Under the pieces are notes generated by a model. The model searched no databases. It was not told the DNA's origin and was given only the letters and a program-made list of their open reading frames with translations. The position numbers were made by a program, and so were the translations under genes. 32,595 nucleotides of DNA, from NCBI GenBank assembly GCA_014805015.1, contig JAAUYQ010000090.1:1-32595 (forward strand). The letters run 5' to 3'. Of the stretch, positions 10,964 through 20,163 are shown one piece after another. Position 1 is the first letter of the stretch. Each line of letters opens with the position of its first letter. This DNA is from Clostridia bacterium. Lineage in GTDB: Bacteria > Bacillota > Clostridia > Christensenellales > Christensenellaceae.

Positions 10964-10996
10964 GGAGGGCGGCCGCAGGCGGCCGCTATATCCACG
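10964..10996 (+). promoter_or_regulatory. Ribosome binding site separated from ATG by a hairpin
   Basis: GGAGG (10964-10968) lies 28 bases from the ATG, too far for normal use. Between them GCGGCCGC (10969-10976), AG, GCGGCCGC (10979-10986) can fold into a perfect GC stem; looping it out brings the Shine-Dalgarno to about 10 bases from ATG. No other in-frame start lies between, and the signal peptide begins at this ATG, so the start is well fixed. Confidence 0.6.
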
Positions 10997-12931
10997 ATGA
11001 GAAGAACGATACCGGCCCTGCTGATGGCCGCCGTGTTCCTTTTGCTCGCCGCAGCCGGGGCCGGCGCGGCCGCAGCACCGGCAGACAGAGTGGGCGTCAT
11101 TCTGTATCTGATGAATGCGGAGAATGAGCCGCTTGCCAACACCACCGTCCTGCTGCAGGAAAACATCAACAGCCAGGACGCCTATGAAGGGGAGACAGAC
11201 CGCCAGGGTATCATGATGATCCCGAGTTTTCCCCTGACGGGCTTTGTGATGGCGGTTCGCAATGAAGATAATGCCCTTGCCGGCCTGATAGACATGACCA
11301 TGTACCCGGGTTCTTCCACCGAGATCATGAACAACCCGCGTACAGACCACGATACGGTCAGCCTGGAGACGCTGCGCGGCTCTACCCTTTCAGAGCACAT
11401 CAACGGCAACGCACCACTGGAGATTGCGGGGGGCGGCGACAGCATTCCCCTGCTACATTACGAAGTGCAGGTGAGCGAGGCTGCGGGCGGTGTTGGTGCC
11501 CTCTTCAAGGTCGAGGACGGCAACACCATGGTCCTCGAGGGCGTCTCAGACGGTGCCCCGGGTGCCGTGATTCCGGAACCGACACTGCCGCCCGACGATG
11601 ATGCTGCCCTGCCGGCCAGCCGGCCGCCGGCCTCGCCGTCTGCGGCCGTCACGACGCCGGCCCCGTCCGAAACGGAGCAGCCAAGCGCGGCTCCGACCAC
11701 CGCTGCGCCCGAAACGCCCTCTCCTGTACCCTCTCAGACAGAACCACAGCCCTCGCCGTCCGCCGTTCCATCAGAGACCGAGCAGCCGACGCAGGAGCCT
11801 TCGGCCGTCCCAAGCACAGAACCGACGCCCACACCGGTGCCGCCGACCGACACGCCGTCACCGACATCCGTGCCGACGACGCAGGCCAGCCTCGTCAACG
11901 TGAAGCTTCAGCTCAAAAATACAGCCGGAACTCCGCTCGCCTACTACCGCACACAGCTGAACGGCACGGTGGATGCAACGGCAAACGGGGAAGGTGAGGC
12001 TTACTACACAAACGTCACGACGAACGTCACGCATGAGCTGACGGTCTCGACGCCGGAAGGATCGCCGCTCGGCTCGTGCGGGCTCCGCTTCATTGAAGGT
12101 CAGTCCACTTCAGTGGCTTCCGTGAGCACCGGCAGTACCTACACGATTGATTACCAGGCAGGTACTCAGGATGTCTACGTGGAGATGGTCGTGGATGCAG
12201 GGGATGTTGCCGCCGGACAGGCGAGCGCGGAGCCGGCCCCTGATCCGACGCCTGTCCCGTCCGATGCAGCCGCCGCGCCGGCTTCGGCTGCCGAGGCGCA
12301 GCCGCAGGCAAGCGAGGATGTGATCGGCACGCCGTCGACGCCGGAGACAGTGCCGGCAAGCGGCCCGAGCCTGACCGGCTACTTCAGTGATGAAGCCGGC
12401 GTGGCAATCGGCGGAGCCACGATCCGCCTGCGCAATGAGGACACCAAAGCACTCAGTTCGGCCATTACGACAGCTGAGGGCACGTTTACGATCAGCCAGC
12501 TGCCGCCCGGCAACTATTCGATCGGAGCGCTGAGTCCGCAGGGCCGTAATCTCGGGGAGATCCAGTTCACAGCGGCGCGCGGCACGAAGACGCGTCTCAA
12601 GACGAGCTCAAACGGCACGACATATCTCTCTGAAGCGCAGGACGCGGATACTGTCTATGTCGACCTGCGTGAACTCTCGAACGGCAGTCTTGACATGCTC
12701 TATGCAGCCCAGTCCCCGATGGCCGCACCGGCTATGCCGACCACGCGCGTCGTGGAGCCGGCAGCCGTGAAGCCGCCGGTGCTCGACATGGAGCAGACGG
12801 ACGAGACAGTCGTGGTGGAGCCGGAAGATCAGGGCGGCAGTCTCGGGATGATCATCCTGGTTGCCGGCCTGTGCGCCGCGGGCGCGGCAGCTGCCGTCAT
12901 CCTGATTTCCCGCAACGCCAGAATCCGGTAG
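10997..12931 (+). CDS. Membrane-anchored surface protein with Ig-like/CnaB-like domains
   Basis: I do not recognise a named family for the whole protein (644 residues). Visible parts: signal peptide (1-27, MRR then a hydrophobic Leu/Ala stretch), a beta-rich domain at about 30-165 opening with VGVILYLMNAENEPLANTTV, a Pro/Ser/Thr/Glu linker at about 190-293 with the motif PSETEQP twice, a second beta domain at about 295-395, a second low-complexity linker, and a third domain at about 455-550 resembling carboxypeptidase-regulatory/CnaB folds (GGATIRLRNEDT, GTFTISQLPPGNYSIGAL). A transmembrane helix near 615-637 and a short basic end anchor it; no LPxTG motif is present. The design suggests a wall-spanning stalk displayed on the surface. 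It sits between divIVA and lspA, an unusual insertion in this neighbourhood. Confidence 0.78.
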   Translation: MRRTIPALLMAAVFLLLAAAGAGAAAAPADRVGVILYLMNAENEPLANTTVLLQENINSQDAYEGETDRQGIMMIPSFPLTGFVMAVRNEDNALAGLIDMTMYPGSSTEIMNNPRTDHDTVSLETLRGSTLSEHINGNAPLEIAGGGDSIPLLHYEVQVSEAAGGVGALFKVEDGNTMVLEGVSDGAPGAVIPEPTLPPDDDAALPASRPPASPSAAVTTPAPSETEQPSAAPTTAAPETPSPVPSQTEPQPSPSAVPSETEQPTQEPSAVPSTEPTPTPVPPTDTPSPTSVPTTQASLVNVKLQLKNTAGTPLAYYRTQLNGTVDATANGEGEAYYTNVTTNVTHELTVSTPEGSPLGSCGLRFIEGQSTSVASVSTGSTYTIDYQAGTQDVYVEMVVDAGDVAAGQASAEPAPDPTPVPSDAAAAPASAAEAQPQASEDVIGTPSTPETVPASGPSLTGYFSDEAGVAIGGATIRLRNEDTKALSSAITTAEGTFTISQLPPGNYSIGALSPQGRNLGEIQFTAARGTKTRLKTSSNGTTYLSEAQDADTVYVDLRELSNGSLDMLYAAQSPMAAPAMPTTRVVEPAAVKPPVLDMEQTDETVVVEPEDQGGSLGMIILVAGLCAAGAAAAVILISRNARIR

Positions 12932-12952
12932 TTGTCACTTATGTCCTTTTGC

Positions 12953-12978
12953 GGCCGGCAGCGTCTCTGCCGGCCTTT
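12953..12978 (+). terminator. Hairpin after the surface protein gene
   Basis: GGCCGGCAG (12953-12961) pairs perfectly with CTGCCGGCC (12967-12975), then TTTGTG. A strong stem with a weak U-tract; it may terminate partly and leave some read-through into lspA, whose ATG is 17 bases further. Confidence 0.6.
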
Positions 12979-12992
12979 GTGCGTAGAGACTT

Positions 12993-13493
12993 ATGGAAAA
13001 GAAAAACAGACGGTTTTACGCCGCGTTGATTCTGATCGCCGCCATCGTGGTTTTCGATCAGCTGGTAAAGCTGTGGGCTGACGCTGTTCTGCAGGCAGCT
13101 CCAGGCCAGGTACTGCCCTTTATACCAGGCTTCATGGATCTGCGTTATGTGCAGAATACGGGTGCTGCCTTCTCCCTGTTTGCCGGTGCCACCTGGGTGC
13201 TTGGTCTGATATCTCTCATCCTGGCTGTGATCATCATCTACTTCCTCTGGCGGGGCCGCCGCAGCGGTTCTCTGCTCTATATGCTTTCCCTGAGCTTTAT
13301 CGCTGGCGGAGCCCTCGGAAATGTGATTGACCGTTTCCGGCTCGGCCACGTGGTTGATATGCTGGAGTTTCAGTTTGTTCAGTTTGCGATCTTCAATGTG
13401 GCTGACTGCTTTGTCTGCGTCGGGGCAGTCCTGTTTGCGATCTGCATCCTGACAAGCACCGACCGCGCCAAGAAGACGGAGACAGCCTCATGA
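12993..13493 (+). CDS. lspA: Lipoprotein signal peptidase (signal peptidase II)
   Basis: LspA is an integral membrane aspartyl protease that removes signal peptides from diacylglyceryl prolipoproteins. The 166-residue protein has four membrane segments. The catalytic aspartates are visible as Asp122 in GHVVDML and Asp138 in FNVADCF, and NTGAAFSLF and GGALGNVIDRF are family signatures. The ATG lacks a strong ribosome binding site. Its last bases overlap the next start (ATGA), coupling it to the pseudouridine synthase, the same pairing known from Bacillus. A lipoprotein substrate in this window is the peptide-binding protein at 23811. Confidence 0.96.
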   Translation: MEKKNRRFYAALILIAAIVVFDQLVKLWADAVLQAAPGQVLPFIPGFMDLRYVQNTGAAFSLFAGATWVLGLISLILAVIIIYFLWRGRRSGSLLYMLSLSFIAGGALGNVIDRFRLGHVVDMLEFQFVQFAIFNVADCFVCVGAVLFAICILTSTDRAKKTETAS

Positions 13494-14695
13494 CAGAAGG
13501 AGCAGTCACGCGCGAACCGGCAGCAGCCGCAGCTGAGCAGGAAGCAGAAAGACCCGCCGCAGCTGGCCTGCAGGCGGCCGCAGAGAGGAGCAGCCCAGGC
13601 GGCGATTCCGTCTGTGCTGCTCCGGATGAACAGCAGGCGGCCTCTGAGCCATGCAGCCCGGATGCGGAAGCAGAATGTCTGGTCATGAGCGAGCTCCGGG
13701 TCACCGCTGAGCAGAACGAAGGCAGGCTGGATGCCTTTCTCGCACGCCTGTACCCGGATCTGACCCGTTCGTACCTGCGTAAGGCGATCCTGGAGGGGGC
13801 CTTTCTGCTGAACGGCAGTCAGGCGAAGGCCGGCGCAGCTGTGAAAGAGGGCGACACAGTCACGGGATGCATTCCGGAACCGAAAAAGATCTCCGCCGAG
13901 CCGCAGAACATCCCGCTGGATGTTTTCTACGAAGACAGAGATCTGCTGGTCGTGAACAAACCGCGCGGCATGGTCACGCATCCGGCGGCCGGCACTCCCG
14001 ACGGCACGCTCGTGAACGCACTGCTTTATCATACGAAGGATCTTTCCGGTATTGCCGGGGAGCTACGGCCTGGGATCATTCACCGGCTGGACAAGGACAC
14101 TTCTGGGCTCCTGGTGATTGCCAAGAATGACCGCAGTCATCAGGCGCTGAGTGCAGAGCTGCAGGCACGTCATTTTGAAAAACGCTATCTCGCGCTGGTG
14201 GAAGGGAATGTGGTCCAGGACGAGGGAACCATTACGCAGCCGATTGGCAGGAGCCGCCGTGATTACCGCAAGATGGCCGTGCGTCCAAACGGACGCGAAG
14301 CCGTCACGCACTACCGGGTGCTCGAGCGGTTCGGCCGCTACACGCTGCTCGAAATCACGATTGAGACCGGCCGCACGCACCAGATACGGGTGCACATGCT
14401 GCACATGGGTCATCCGGTGGCGGGAGATCCACTGTACGGCAAGGAGGATCCGCTGCATCTCGAAGGCCAGTTCCTGCATGCCCGGCGTTTGTGCTTTGAT
14501 CATCCCTCTACCGGTGAGCGCATGTGTTTTGAGGCACCGCTTCCGGAAAAACTCCAGGAAGTACTTGACCAGCTGCGCCGTCGAATCGGCACCAGACAGG
14601 ACGATGGCGTCGCGGACGAAGCGCAGACGCTGCCGGCTCCCAACGGAACACCTGACGAGACGGCTGCAGCAGTCCAGCAAACTGACGAAGCTTAA
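13490..14695 (+). CDS. rluD: RluA/RluD-family 23S rRNA pseudouridine synthase with extra ends
   Basis: The enzyme isomerises specific uridines in ribosomal RNA. From about residue 66 it follows RluD: S4 RNA-binding domain (about 70-130, RLDAFLARLYPDLTRSYLRK), then the catalytic domain with HRLDKDTSGLLVIAKN, where Asp201 is the catalytic aspartate, and GRTHQIRVHM. Unusual are an Ala/Glu-rich, low-complexity N-terminus of 65 residues and a disordered C-terminus of about 35 residues. ATG 13490 overlaps the lspA stop; an internal ATG at 13685 (residue 66) starts exactly at the conserved part but has only a weak ribosome binding site, so the extension may or may not be translated. It belongs to the lspA operon. 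Confidence 0.9.
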   Translation: MTEGAVTREPAAAAAEQEAERPAAAGLQAAAERSSPGGDSVCAAPDEQQAASEPCSPDAEAECLVMSELRVTAEQNEGRLDAFLARLYPDLTRSYLRKAILEGAFLLNGSQAKAGAAVKEGDTVTGCIPEPKKISAEPQNIPLDVFYEDRDLLVVNKPRGMVTHPAAGTPDGTLVNALLYHTKDLSGIAGELRPGIIHRLDKDTSGLLVIAKNDRSHQALSAELQARHFEKRYLALVEGNVVQDEGTITQPIGRSRRDYRKMAVRPNGREAVTHYRVLERFGRYTLLEITIETGRTHQIRVHMLHMGHPVAGDPLYGKEDPLHLEGQFLHARRLCFDHPSTGERMCFEAPLPEKLQEVLDQLRRRIGTRQDDGVADEAQTLPAPNGTPDETAAAVQQTDEA

Positions 14696-15007
14696 ATCGT
14701 ACCGGATATCTGTCTGTTCAGACTGCTGAGCCTCAGTTCAGGCCAGACCGGCTGCATCGGGCCGGAAGCGGGCTGAAAAAGCAGTCCGTACTGATGACAG
14801 GTATTGCAGCAGCTTGATTCCTTGCTGATTGTCGGCTAAAGAACCGATGAAGCTTCACGGATCCGGCTTACTTCCATGCGGATGGAAACGTGCTGTCCAG
14901 ACTGCTGGGAGTCATCCTCCAGCCGCACGGCAGACATACTGGCGGTTGGACTGCTTCACCTGTTCAAACAGCCAGCAAAGTGGAGCAGCCTGCATCCAGC
15001 CTATGAA

Positions 15008-15315
15008 GTTTCGTTTCCTGTCAGCGAAGAGCTTTTTGCAGGCAGGCCCTTAACATAAAAGCTCTTGAAACCGCCGCTGCGTAGTTTTACAGCTCAGTCG
15101 AGATCAGTTAAGCGAGTGCATTCGCGAATAGGCGGACAGCCGGATGCATGCCGCCAGAGCGAGCTTATGAGCTCGGGCACGAGGACGAAATGACCAGTGC
15201 AGCATGTGGTGAGGGCCTGCCAAGGATGATGTGGAAGCGAAAGGCGTCAGGCGGGATCAACCATGAAACTCCTGGAAAACTCGCGTGCGGCCAGGCGTGT
15301 CCCATCTGTTTCACG
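15008..15315 (+). other. Cluster of inverted repeats, possible structured RNA
   Basis: Separate perfect or near-perfect stems follow one another: AAGAGCTTTT (15027-15036)/AAAAGCTCTT (15057-15066), with GTTTC/GAAAC outside; GGCGG (15131-15135)/CCGCC (15151-15155); CGAGCT (15160-15165)/AGCTCG (15170-15175) with loop TATG; and CATGAAAC (15262-15269)/GTTTCACG (15308-15315, one mismatch) enclosing CCTGG/CCAGG. It does not match RNase P, tmRNA, SRP or the common riboswitch cores that I can recall. Strand is a guess from neighbouring genes. Confidence 0.35.
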
Positions 15316-15320
15316 GGCCG

Positions 15321-15348
15321 TAGACAAAATGTCCTAAACGCGGATAAT
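15321..15348 (+). promoter_or_regulatory. Candidate promoter of the PyrC-like gene
   Basis: TAGACA (15321-15326), 16 bases, GATAAT (15343-15348). Each box has one mismatch to the sigma-A consensus. The leader would be about 70 bases and contain the TGCTCC/GGAGCA hairpin. Confidence 0.5.
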
Positions 15349-15424
15349 TGTATATGCTCCACGGGGAGCAGGGGACCGGCTGGCCATGGCCGAGAGATCT
15401 CGAAAGGACGCAGGAGCAGAAACC

Positions 15425-16681
15425 ATGGACCTTGTGATTAAGAACGTGCATGCCGTGAACCCGGGTGGTGTTGCGCTCAATGTGGACATTGCTGTTGCGG
15501 ACGGAAGAATCGTTCGTCTGGGCACTTTTGGAGACGTGCATGGCATCGACCTCATTGACGGCACGGACCTATATGCGTTTCCTGGATTCTGCGACGCGCA
15601 CTGCCGCCTGCGGGAAATAGGATTCACGCACAAGGAAGACATCGTGACCGGCGCCTACAGTGCGGCATCCGGAGGTTACACGGACATCTGTATGATGCCG
15701 AACACCCGTCCGGTGATTGATACGCCGGCCATTGTGACGGATGTGCTCACCCGGGCGCGGGAGGCATGCATCGACGTGTGGCCAATCGCGGCAATCACCA
15801 AAGGTATGAAAGGGCGCCGCCTGACGGACTTCGCCCGTCTGCATCAGGCCGGGGCCATTGCTTTTTCGGATGACGGCATGCCGCTTGAAAGCATTGATGT
15901 CATGACAAATGCGATGCGCCGTTCCCTCACGGAGGACGTGCTTCTGATGGTGCAGGAGGACCTGCCGACGCTCTTTGCCACTGGGGTCTATGAGCCGCCG
16001 GAGCGGCTGATTCGCGGTGCGGAGGCGCTGGCGCCGGAGAGCGAGGAACAGCTGCTGTCGAGGGATCTGTACCTGGCAGAGCGGTACGGCGGACGTCTTC
16101 ATCTGTGTCACGTGGGCAGTGCCGGCTCCATAGAGCAGATCCGCCGCTATGAGGCCAAGCACCTTGGGAATGTTTCGTGCGAGACGGCGCCAAGCTGCTT
16201 TGCAACGTCCGACGCGTTTGTCGCGACCCGGAATGTCAACACGAGGATCCGCCGCTCCGCGCAGCAGGTGCTGAACCGCGAAGCAGTTGTGGAAGCGCTG
16301 ATCGGCGGCGTCATCGGTTCGATTGCCACGGACCGGGCGCCGCGGGCAGATGCGGACGCGGATCAGATGTCCTTTGAGCTCTACGGGTTTGAGACAGCCT
16401 TTCCGCTGGCGATCACGAATCTGTTCGCGCCGGCGCTTCTGACACTGCCGCAGATTGCGCGCCTGATGAGCACCAATCCACGGCACCTTCTCGGTCTGCC
16501 GGGCGGTTATCTGGCTGCGGGACAGCCGGCGGATATTGCGCTCTGCGACCTCAACCGGCGTTTCCAGTTCGGCAGCCGCTCGACCCGGAGCCCGTTTGCC
16601 GGCATGGACATGCACGGCTCTGTGGTGATGACCATTAAGAGCGGCCGCATTGTCTACGACCGCTCGCCGTACCAGAGCTAG
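15425..16681 (+). CDS. Dihydroorotase-like protein with lost metal ligands
   Basis: The 418-residue protein aligns along its whole length with class I dihydroorotases (PyrC), which close carbamoyl-aspartate to dihydroorotate in pyrimidine synthesis. LREIGFTHKEDI and MMPNTRPV keep the substrate Arg63 and Asn. The metal site is broken: the HxH motif is His59-Cys-Arg61, the usual HxED is Gln177-Glu-Asp, the PHH motif is Pro256-Ser-Cys, and TDHAPH is Thr-Asp303-Arg-Ala-Pro-Arg307. His229 (LHLCHVG), Asp303 and SDDG remain. It is probably a non-catalytic homologue, like the PyrC-like subunits that stabilise aspartate transcarbamoylase in some bacteria, but no pyrB is adjacent. ATG 15425 follows AGGAG by 9 bases; an earlier ATG at 15386 adds 13 unconserved residues. 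The frame is intact, so it is not a pseudogene. Confidence 0.88.
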   Translation: MDLVIKNVHAVNPGGVALNVDIAVADGRIVRLGTFGDVHGIDLIDGTDLYAFPGFCDAHCRLREIGFTHKEDIVTGAYSAASGGYTDICMMPNTRPVIDTPAIVTDVLTRAREACIDVWPIAAITKGMKGRRLTDFARLHQAGAIAFSDDGMPLESIDVMTNAMRRSLTEDVLLMVQEDLPTLFATGVYEPPERLIRGAEALAPESEEQLLSRDLYLAERYGGRLHLCHVGSAGSIEQIRRYEAKHLGNVSCETAPSCFATSDAFVATRNVNTRIRRSAQQVLNREAVVEALIGGVIGSIATDRAPRADADADQMSFELYGFETAFPLAITNLFAPALLTLPQIARLMSTNPRHLLGLPGGYLAAGQPADIALCDLNRRFQFGSRSTRSPFAGMDMHGSVVMTIKSGRIVYDRSPYQS

Positions 16682-16717
16682 GACGGTCAGCACGGACGGA
16701 AACAGGGCATAGATAAG

Positions 16718-18087
16718 ATGAGAATCGTTATCGTTGGGGATGGAAAGGTCGGCTACGCTCTCAGTGAACAGCTGACGAGCGAGGATCATGATATTGTTGT
16801 CATCGACAGCCGCCGGGAAGTGCTCGAGGCTTCGCTCAATACGCTCGATGTCAAGGTGGTGCGCGGCAACGGAGCCACGTTCGAGGTGCAGCGGGAAGCG
16901 GAGGTGGAGGACAGCGACGTGCTGGTGGCGGCCACTTCGGCAGATGAGGTGAATCTGCTGTGCTGCATTGTAGCCCGCAAGCTCGGCTGTCCGCATACGA
17001 TTGCCCGGGTCCGCAACCCGGAGTATGCGCAGCTCAGAGAGCTGCAGGCAGAGCTCGGCCTTTCGCTGATGACAAACCCAGAGTCTGCCTGTGCGCTCGA
17101 AATCTTCAGGCAGATTCAGTTCCCATCGTTTCTGCACCTCGACTCATTCGCTAAGGGCAGAGCGGAAATCGTGGAGTTTGAGCTTCGCACCGGCAGCCCG
17201 CTTATCGGCCATGAACTCATGGATTTTGACAGCATCACGCATGTCAATTCGCTGGTCTGCGCAGTGGATCGCGGCGGCGAGGTCTTCATCCCGGACGGTT
17301 TTTTCCGCCTGGAGGAAAAGGACAAGATTTCGGTCGCGGCTTCTGCCGCGGACCTGGCACGTCTGGTCCGCAGCCTGGAGCTCAGCCGCAAAAAGATCCG
17401 CAACATCTTGATTGTGGGCGGCGGCAGCAACATTGCCTATTACCTGACCCGGTCTCTTTCCGACCAGGGCGCCCGCATTACCCTGATTGAGCGGCAGCGG
17501 GAGCGCTGCGAAAAGCTGGCTGAGTACTTCCCAAAAGCAAACATTGTGCTCGGAGACGGTTCAGACCGCCGTGTGCTGGATGCCGAAGGAATTGCCATGC
17601 AGGACGCAGTCGTGACCCTGACAGACGTGGACGAAGAGAACCTCATCATCTCCATGTACGCAGATTTTGTCGGCGTCCCCAAGGTCGTGACGAAAATCAA
17701 CCGGGCTGAATACACCGAGATGTTCCGGGACCGCAACCTGGGCCGGGTTGTGAGCCCGAAAGAAGCGTGCACGACAGAGATCGTGCGCTATGTGCGGGCC
17801 ATGCAGAACACGAGCGGCGGTGAGGTTCTGGCCCTGCACCGGCTGGTCGACGGCCGGCTTGAGGCGCTGGAATTCCGGGCGACGCGGGCCACGCAGCACC
17901 TTCGCGTGCCGCTCAGGGAACTGAAACTGAAACCGGACATCCTGATTGCCTGTATCAACCGCATGGGCAGAGTCGTCATCCCGCGCGGATCGGATTCGCT
18001 GCGGCTTGGAGATACGGTGATTGTGGTCACGTTCAGTGACCGGATGATCAAGGACCTGAACGACATTTTTGCGGATCCAGAGCCCGT

Positions 18088-18091
<4 letters not shown>
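16718..18091 (+). CDS. trkA: Trk system potassium uptake protein TrkA
   Basis: TrkA is the cytoplasmic NAD/nucleotide-binding gating subunit of Trk/Ktr potassium uptake. The 457-residue length equals the full two-repeat form: two RCK-N/RCK-C pairs, with Rossmann loops at residues 5-12 (VGDGKVGY) and near 234 (VGGGSNIAYYL), each followed by an acidic end of the second strand (VIDSRRE, LIERQRE). It starts 36 bases after the PyrC-like gene with a weak ribosome binding site and ends in an ATGA overlap with trkH, so the two subunits are translationally coupled. Confidence 0.96.
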
Positions 18092-19533
<1,442 letters not shown>

Positions 19534-19546
19534 ACGGCGCAGTGCG

Positions 19547-19571
19547 GGTTAAAGCCTCAAAGAAGGTGTAT
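19547..19571 (+). promoter_or_regulatory. Candidate SigB-type promoter of the small heat-shock gene
   Basis: GGTTAA (19547-19552), 13 bases, GTGTAT (19566-19571): each box has one mismatch to GTTTAA and GGGTAT with correct spacing. An alternative sigma-A reading is TTAAAG (19549-19554), 18 bases, TATAAG (19573-19578), which has a poor -35. No CIRCE element is present. Confidence 0.45.
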
Positions 19572-19593
19572 CTATAAGAAGGGAAACGGCCCC

Positions 19594-19619
19594 GCGGGCA
19601 GCATGCCCGCAGAAAGGAG
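19594..19619 (+). promoter_or_regulatory. Leader hairpin and ribosome binding site of the heat-shock gene
   Basis: GCGGGCA (19594-19600), loop GCA, TGCCCGC (19604-19610) forms a perfect stem ending two bases before AAAGGAG (19613-19619). The Shine-Dalgarno is not inside the stem, so this looks more like a transcript stabiliser or ribosome standby element than a classic thermosensor. Confidence 0.45.
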
Positions 19620-19628
19620 TAATCAGCA

Positions 19629-20060
19629 ATGGCAGATATTCAGAGATATAACGGCGGCGGCATTCAGCGCCACGATCCTTCTTCGCTCTTCGGTCTCGGA
19701 GATTTCTTCCGCGGCATCTTCGGCGATCCAATGCAGGGCACCTTCCGCGTGGACGTCACAGATGATGGTGATCACTATACACTTGAGGCGGATCTGCCGG
19801 GACTGCACCGCGAGAACATTGATGTGACAGCCAAGAACGGCTATCTCACGATCAAGGCTGCCATGGACTCAGAGCAGCAGAGCGACAATGACGGCTTTGT
19901 GATCCATGAGCGCCGCAGCGGCACCGTGTCGCGTTCTTTCGCCATTGGCGACGTCGACGAGGACAAGATCACAGCCGACTACAAGCAGGGCGTTTTGACC
20001 GTGACGCTCCCGAAAGGACAGGACTCGGACGACGCGCCACGGAAGATCGATGTTGAGTAG
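19629..20060 (+). CDS. Small heat-shock protein (Hsp20/alpha-crystallin)
   Basis: This 143-residue protein is an ATP-independent holdase that keeps unfolding proteins soluble. A variable N-terminal arm (1-36) precedes the alpha-crystallin domain (about 37-137), with YTLEADLPGLHRENIDVTAK and the signature GVLTVTLPK near the end; the C-terminal IDVE resembles the I-x-I/V tail motif used for oligomerisation. AAAGGAG nine bases before ATG supports the start. It is a single-gene unit with terminator 20084-20104, and its upstream SigB-type element suggests stress control. Confidence 0.95.
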   Translation: MADIQRYNGGGIQRHDPSSLFGLGDFFRGIFGDPMQGTFRVDVTDDGDHYTLEADLPGLHRENIDVTAKNGYLTIKAAMDSEQQSDNDGFVIHERRSGTVSRSFAIGDVDEDKITADYKQGVLTVTLPKGQDSDDAPRKIDVE

Positions 20061-20083
20061 CAAAAGCATATAACGGACGGGAT

Positions 20084-20104
20084 AAGCGCCTGCGGGCGCT
20101 TTTT
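20084..20104 (+). terminator. Intrinsic terminator of the heat-shock gene
   Basis: AAGCGCC (20084-20090), loop TGCG, GGCGCTT (20095-20101), continuing into TTTC. It lies 23 bases after the stop. Confidence 0.88.
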
Positions 20105-20106
20105 CG

Positions 20107-20136
20107 TTGCCGGCAATATGGCGGATATGCTAGAAT
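20107..20136 (+). promoter_or_regulatory. polA operon promoter with extended -10
   Basis: TTGCCG (20107-20112), 18 bases, TAGAAT (20131-20136), preceded by TGC (extended -10). The segments GGCAAT and ATATGCTAGAAT are shared with the minus-strand promoter at 27311-27339. Confidence 0.7.
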
Positions 20137-20163
20137 GGGGCGCGGAAGGAGCCTTTTGCATAG

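Larger units (their letters stand above)
14696..15424. other. 729-base gene-free region between rluD and the PyrC-like gene
   Basis: Short frames here have no ribosome binding site, no recognisable domains and a codon pattern unlike the neighbours, so I call no gene. The stretch is less GC-rich than its flanks. In Bacillus this position holds pyrR, pyrP and pyrB; I find no PyrR-type attenuator or remnant of those genes by eye. The right half is dominated by inverted repeats (15008-15315), and a candidate promoter for the PyrC-like gene is at 15321-15348, with a further hairpin TGCTCC/GGAGCA at about 15354-15369. Confidence 0.6.

Noticed and set aside
11640..11880. Tandem-repeat or CRISPR-like pattern in the surface protein gene
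   Set aside because: The repetition is Pro/Ser/Thr codon low complexity in a linker, without constant repeat units or spacers.
14829..15058. Small open frames of 60-74 codons in the rluD/PyrC-like gap
   Set aside because: They overlap each other in different frames, lack ribosome binding sites and resemble no protein I know.
15569..17137. 522-codon minus-strand frame opposite the PyrC-like gene and trkA
   Set aside because: It is antisense to two recognisable genes and has no independent support.
19594..19619. RNA thermosensor (ROSE or fourU type) before hsp20
   Set aside because: The hairpin leaves the Shine-Dalgarno unpaired and no U-rich anti-Shine-Dalgarno strand is present.
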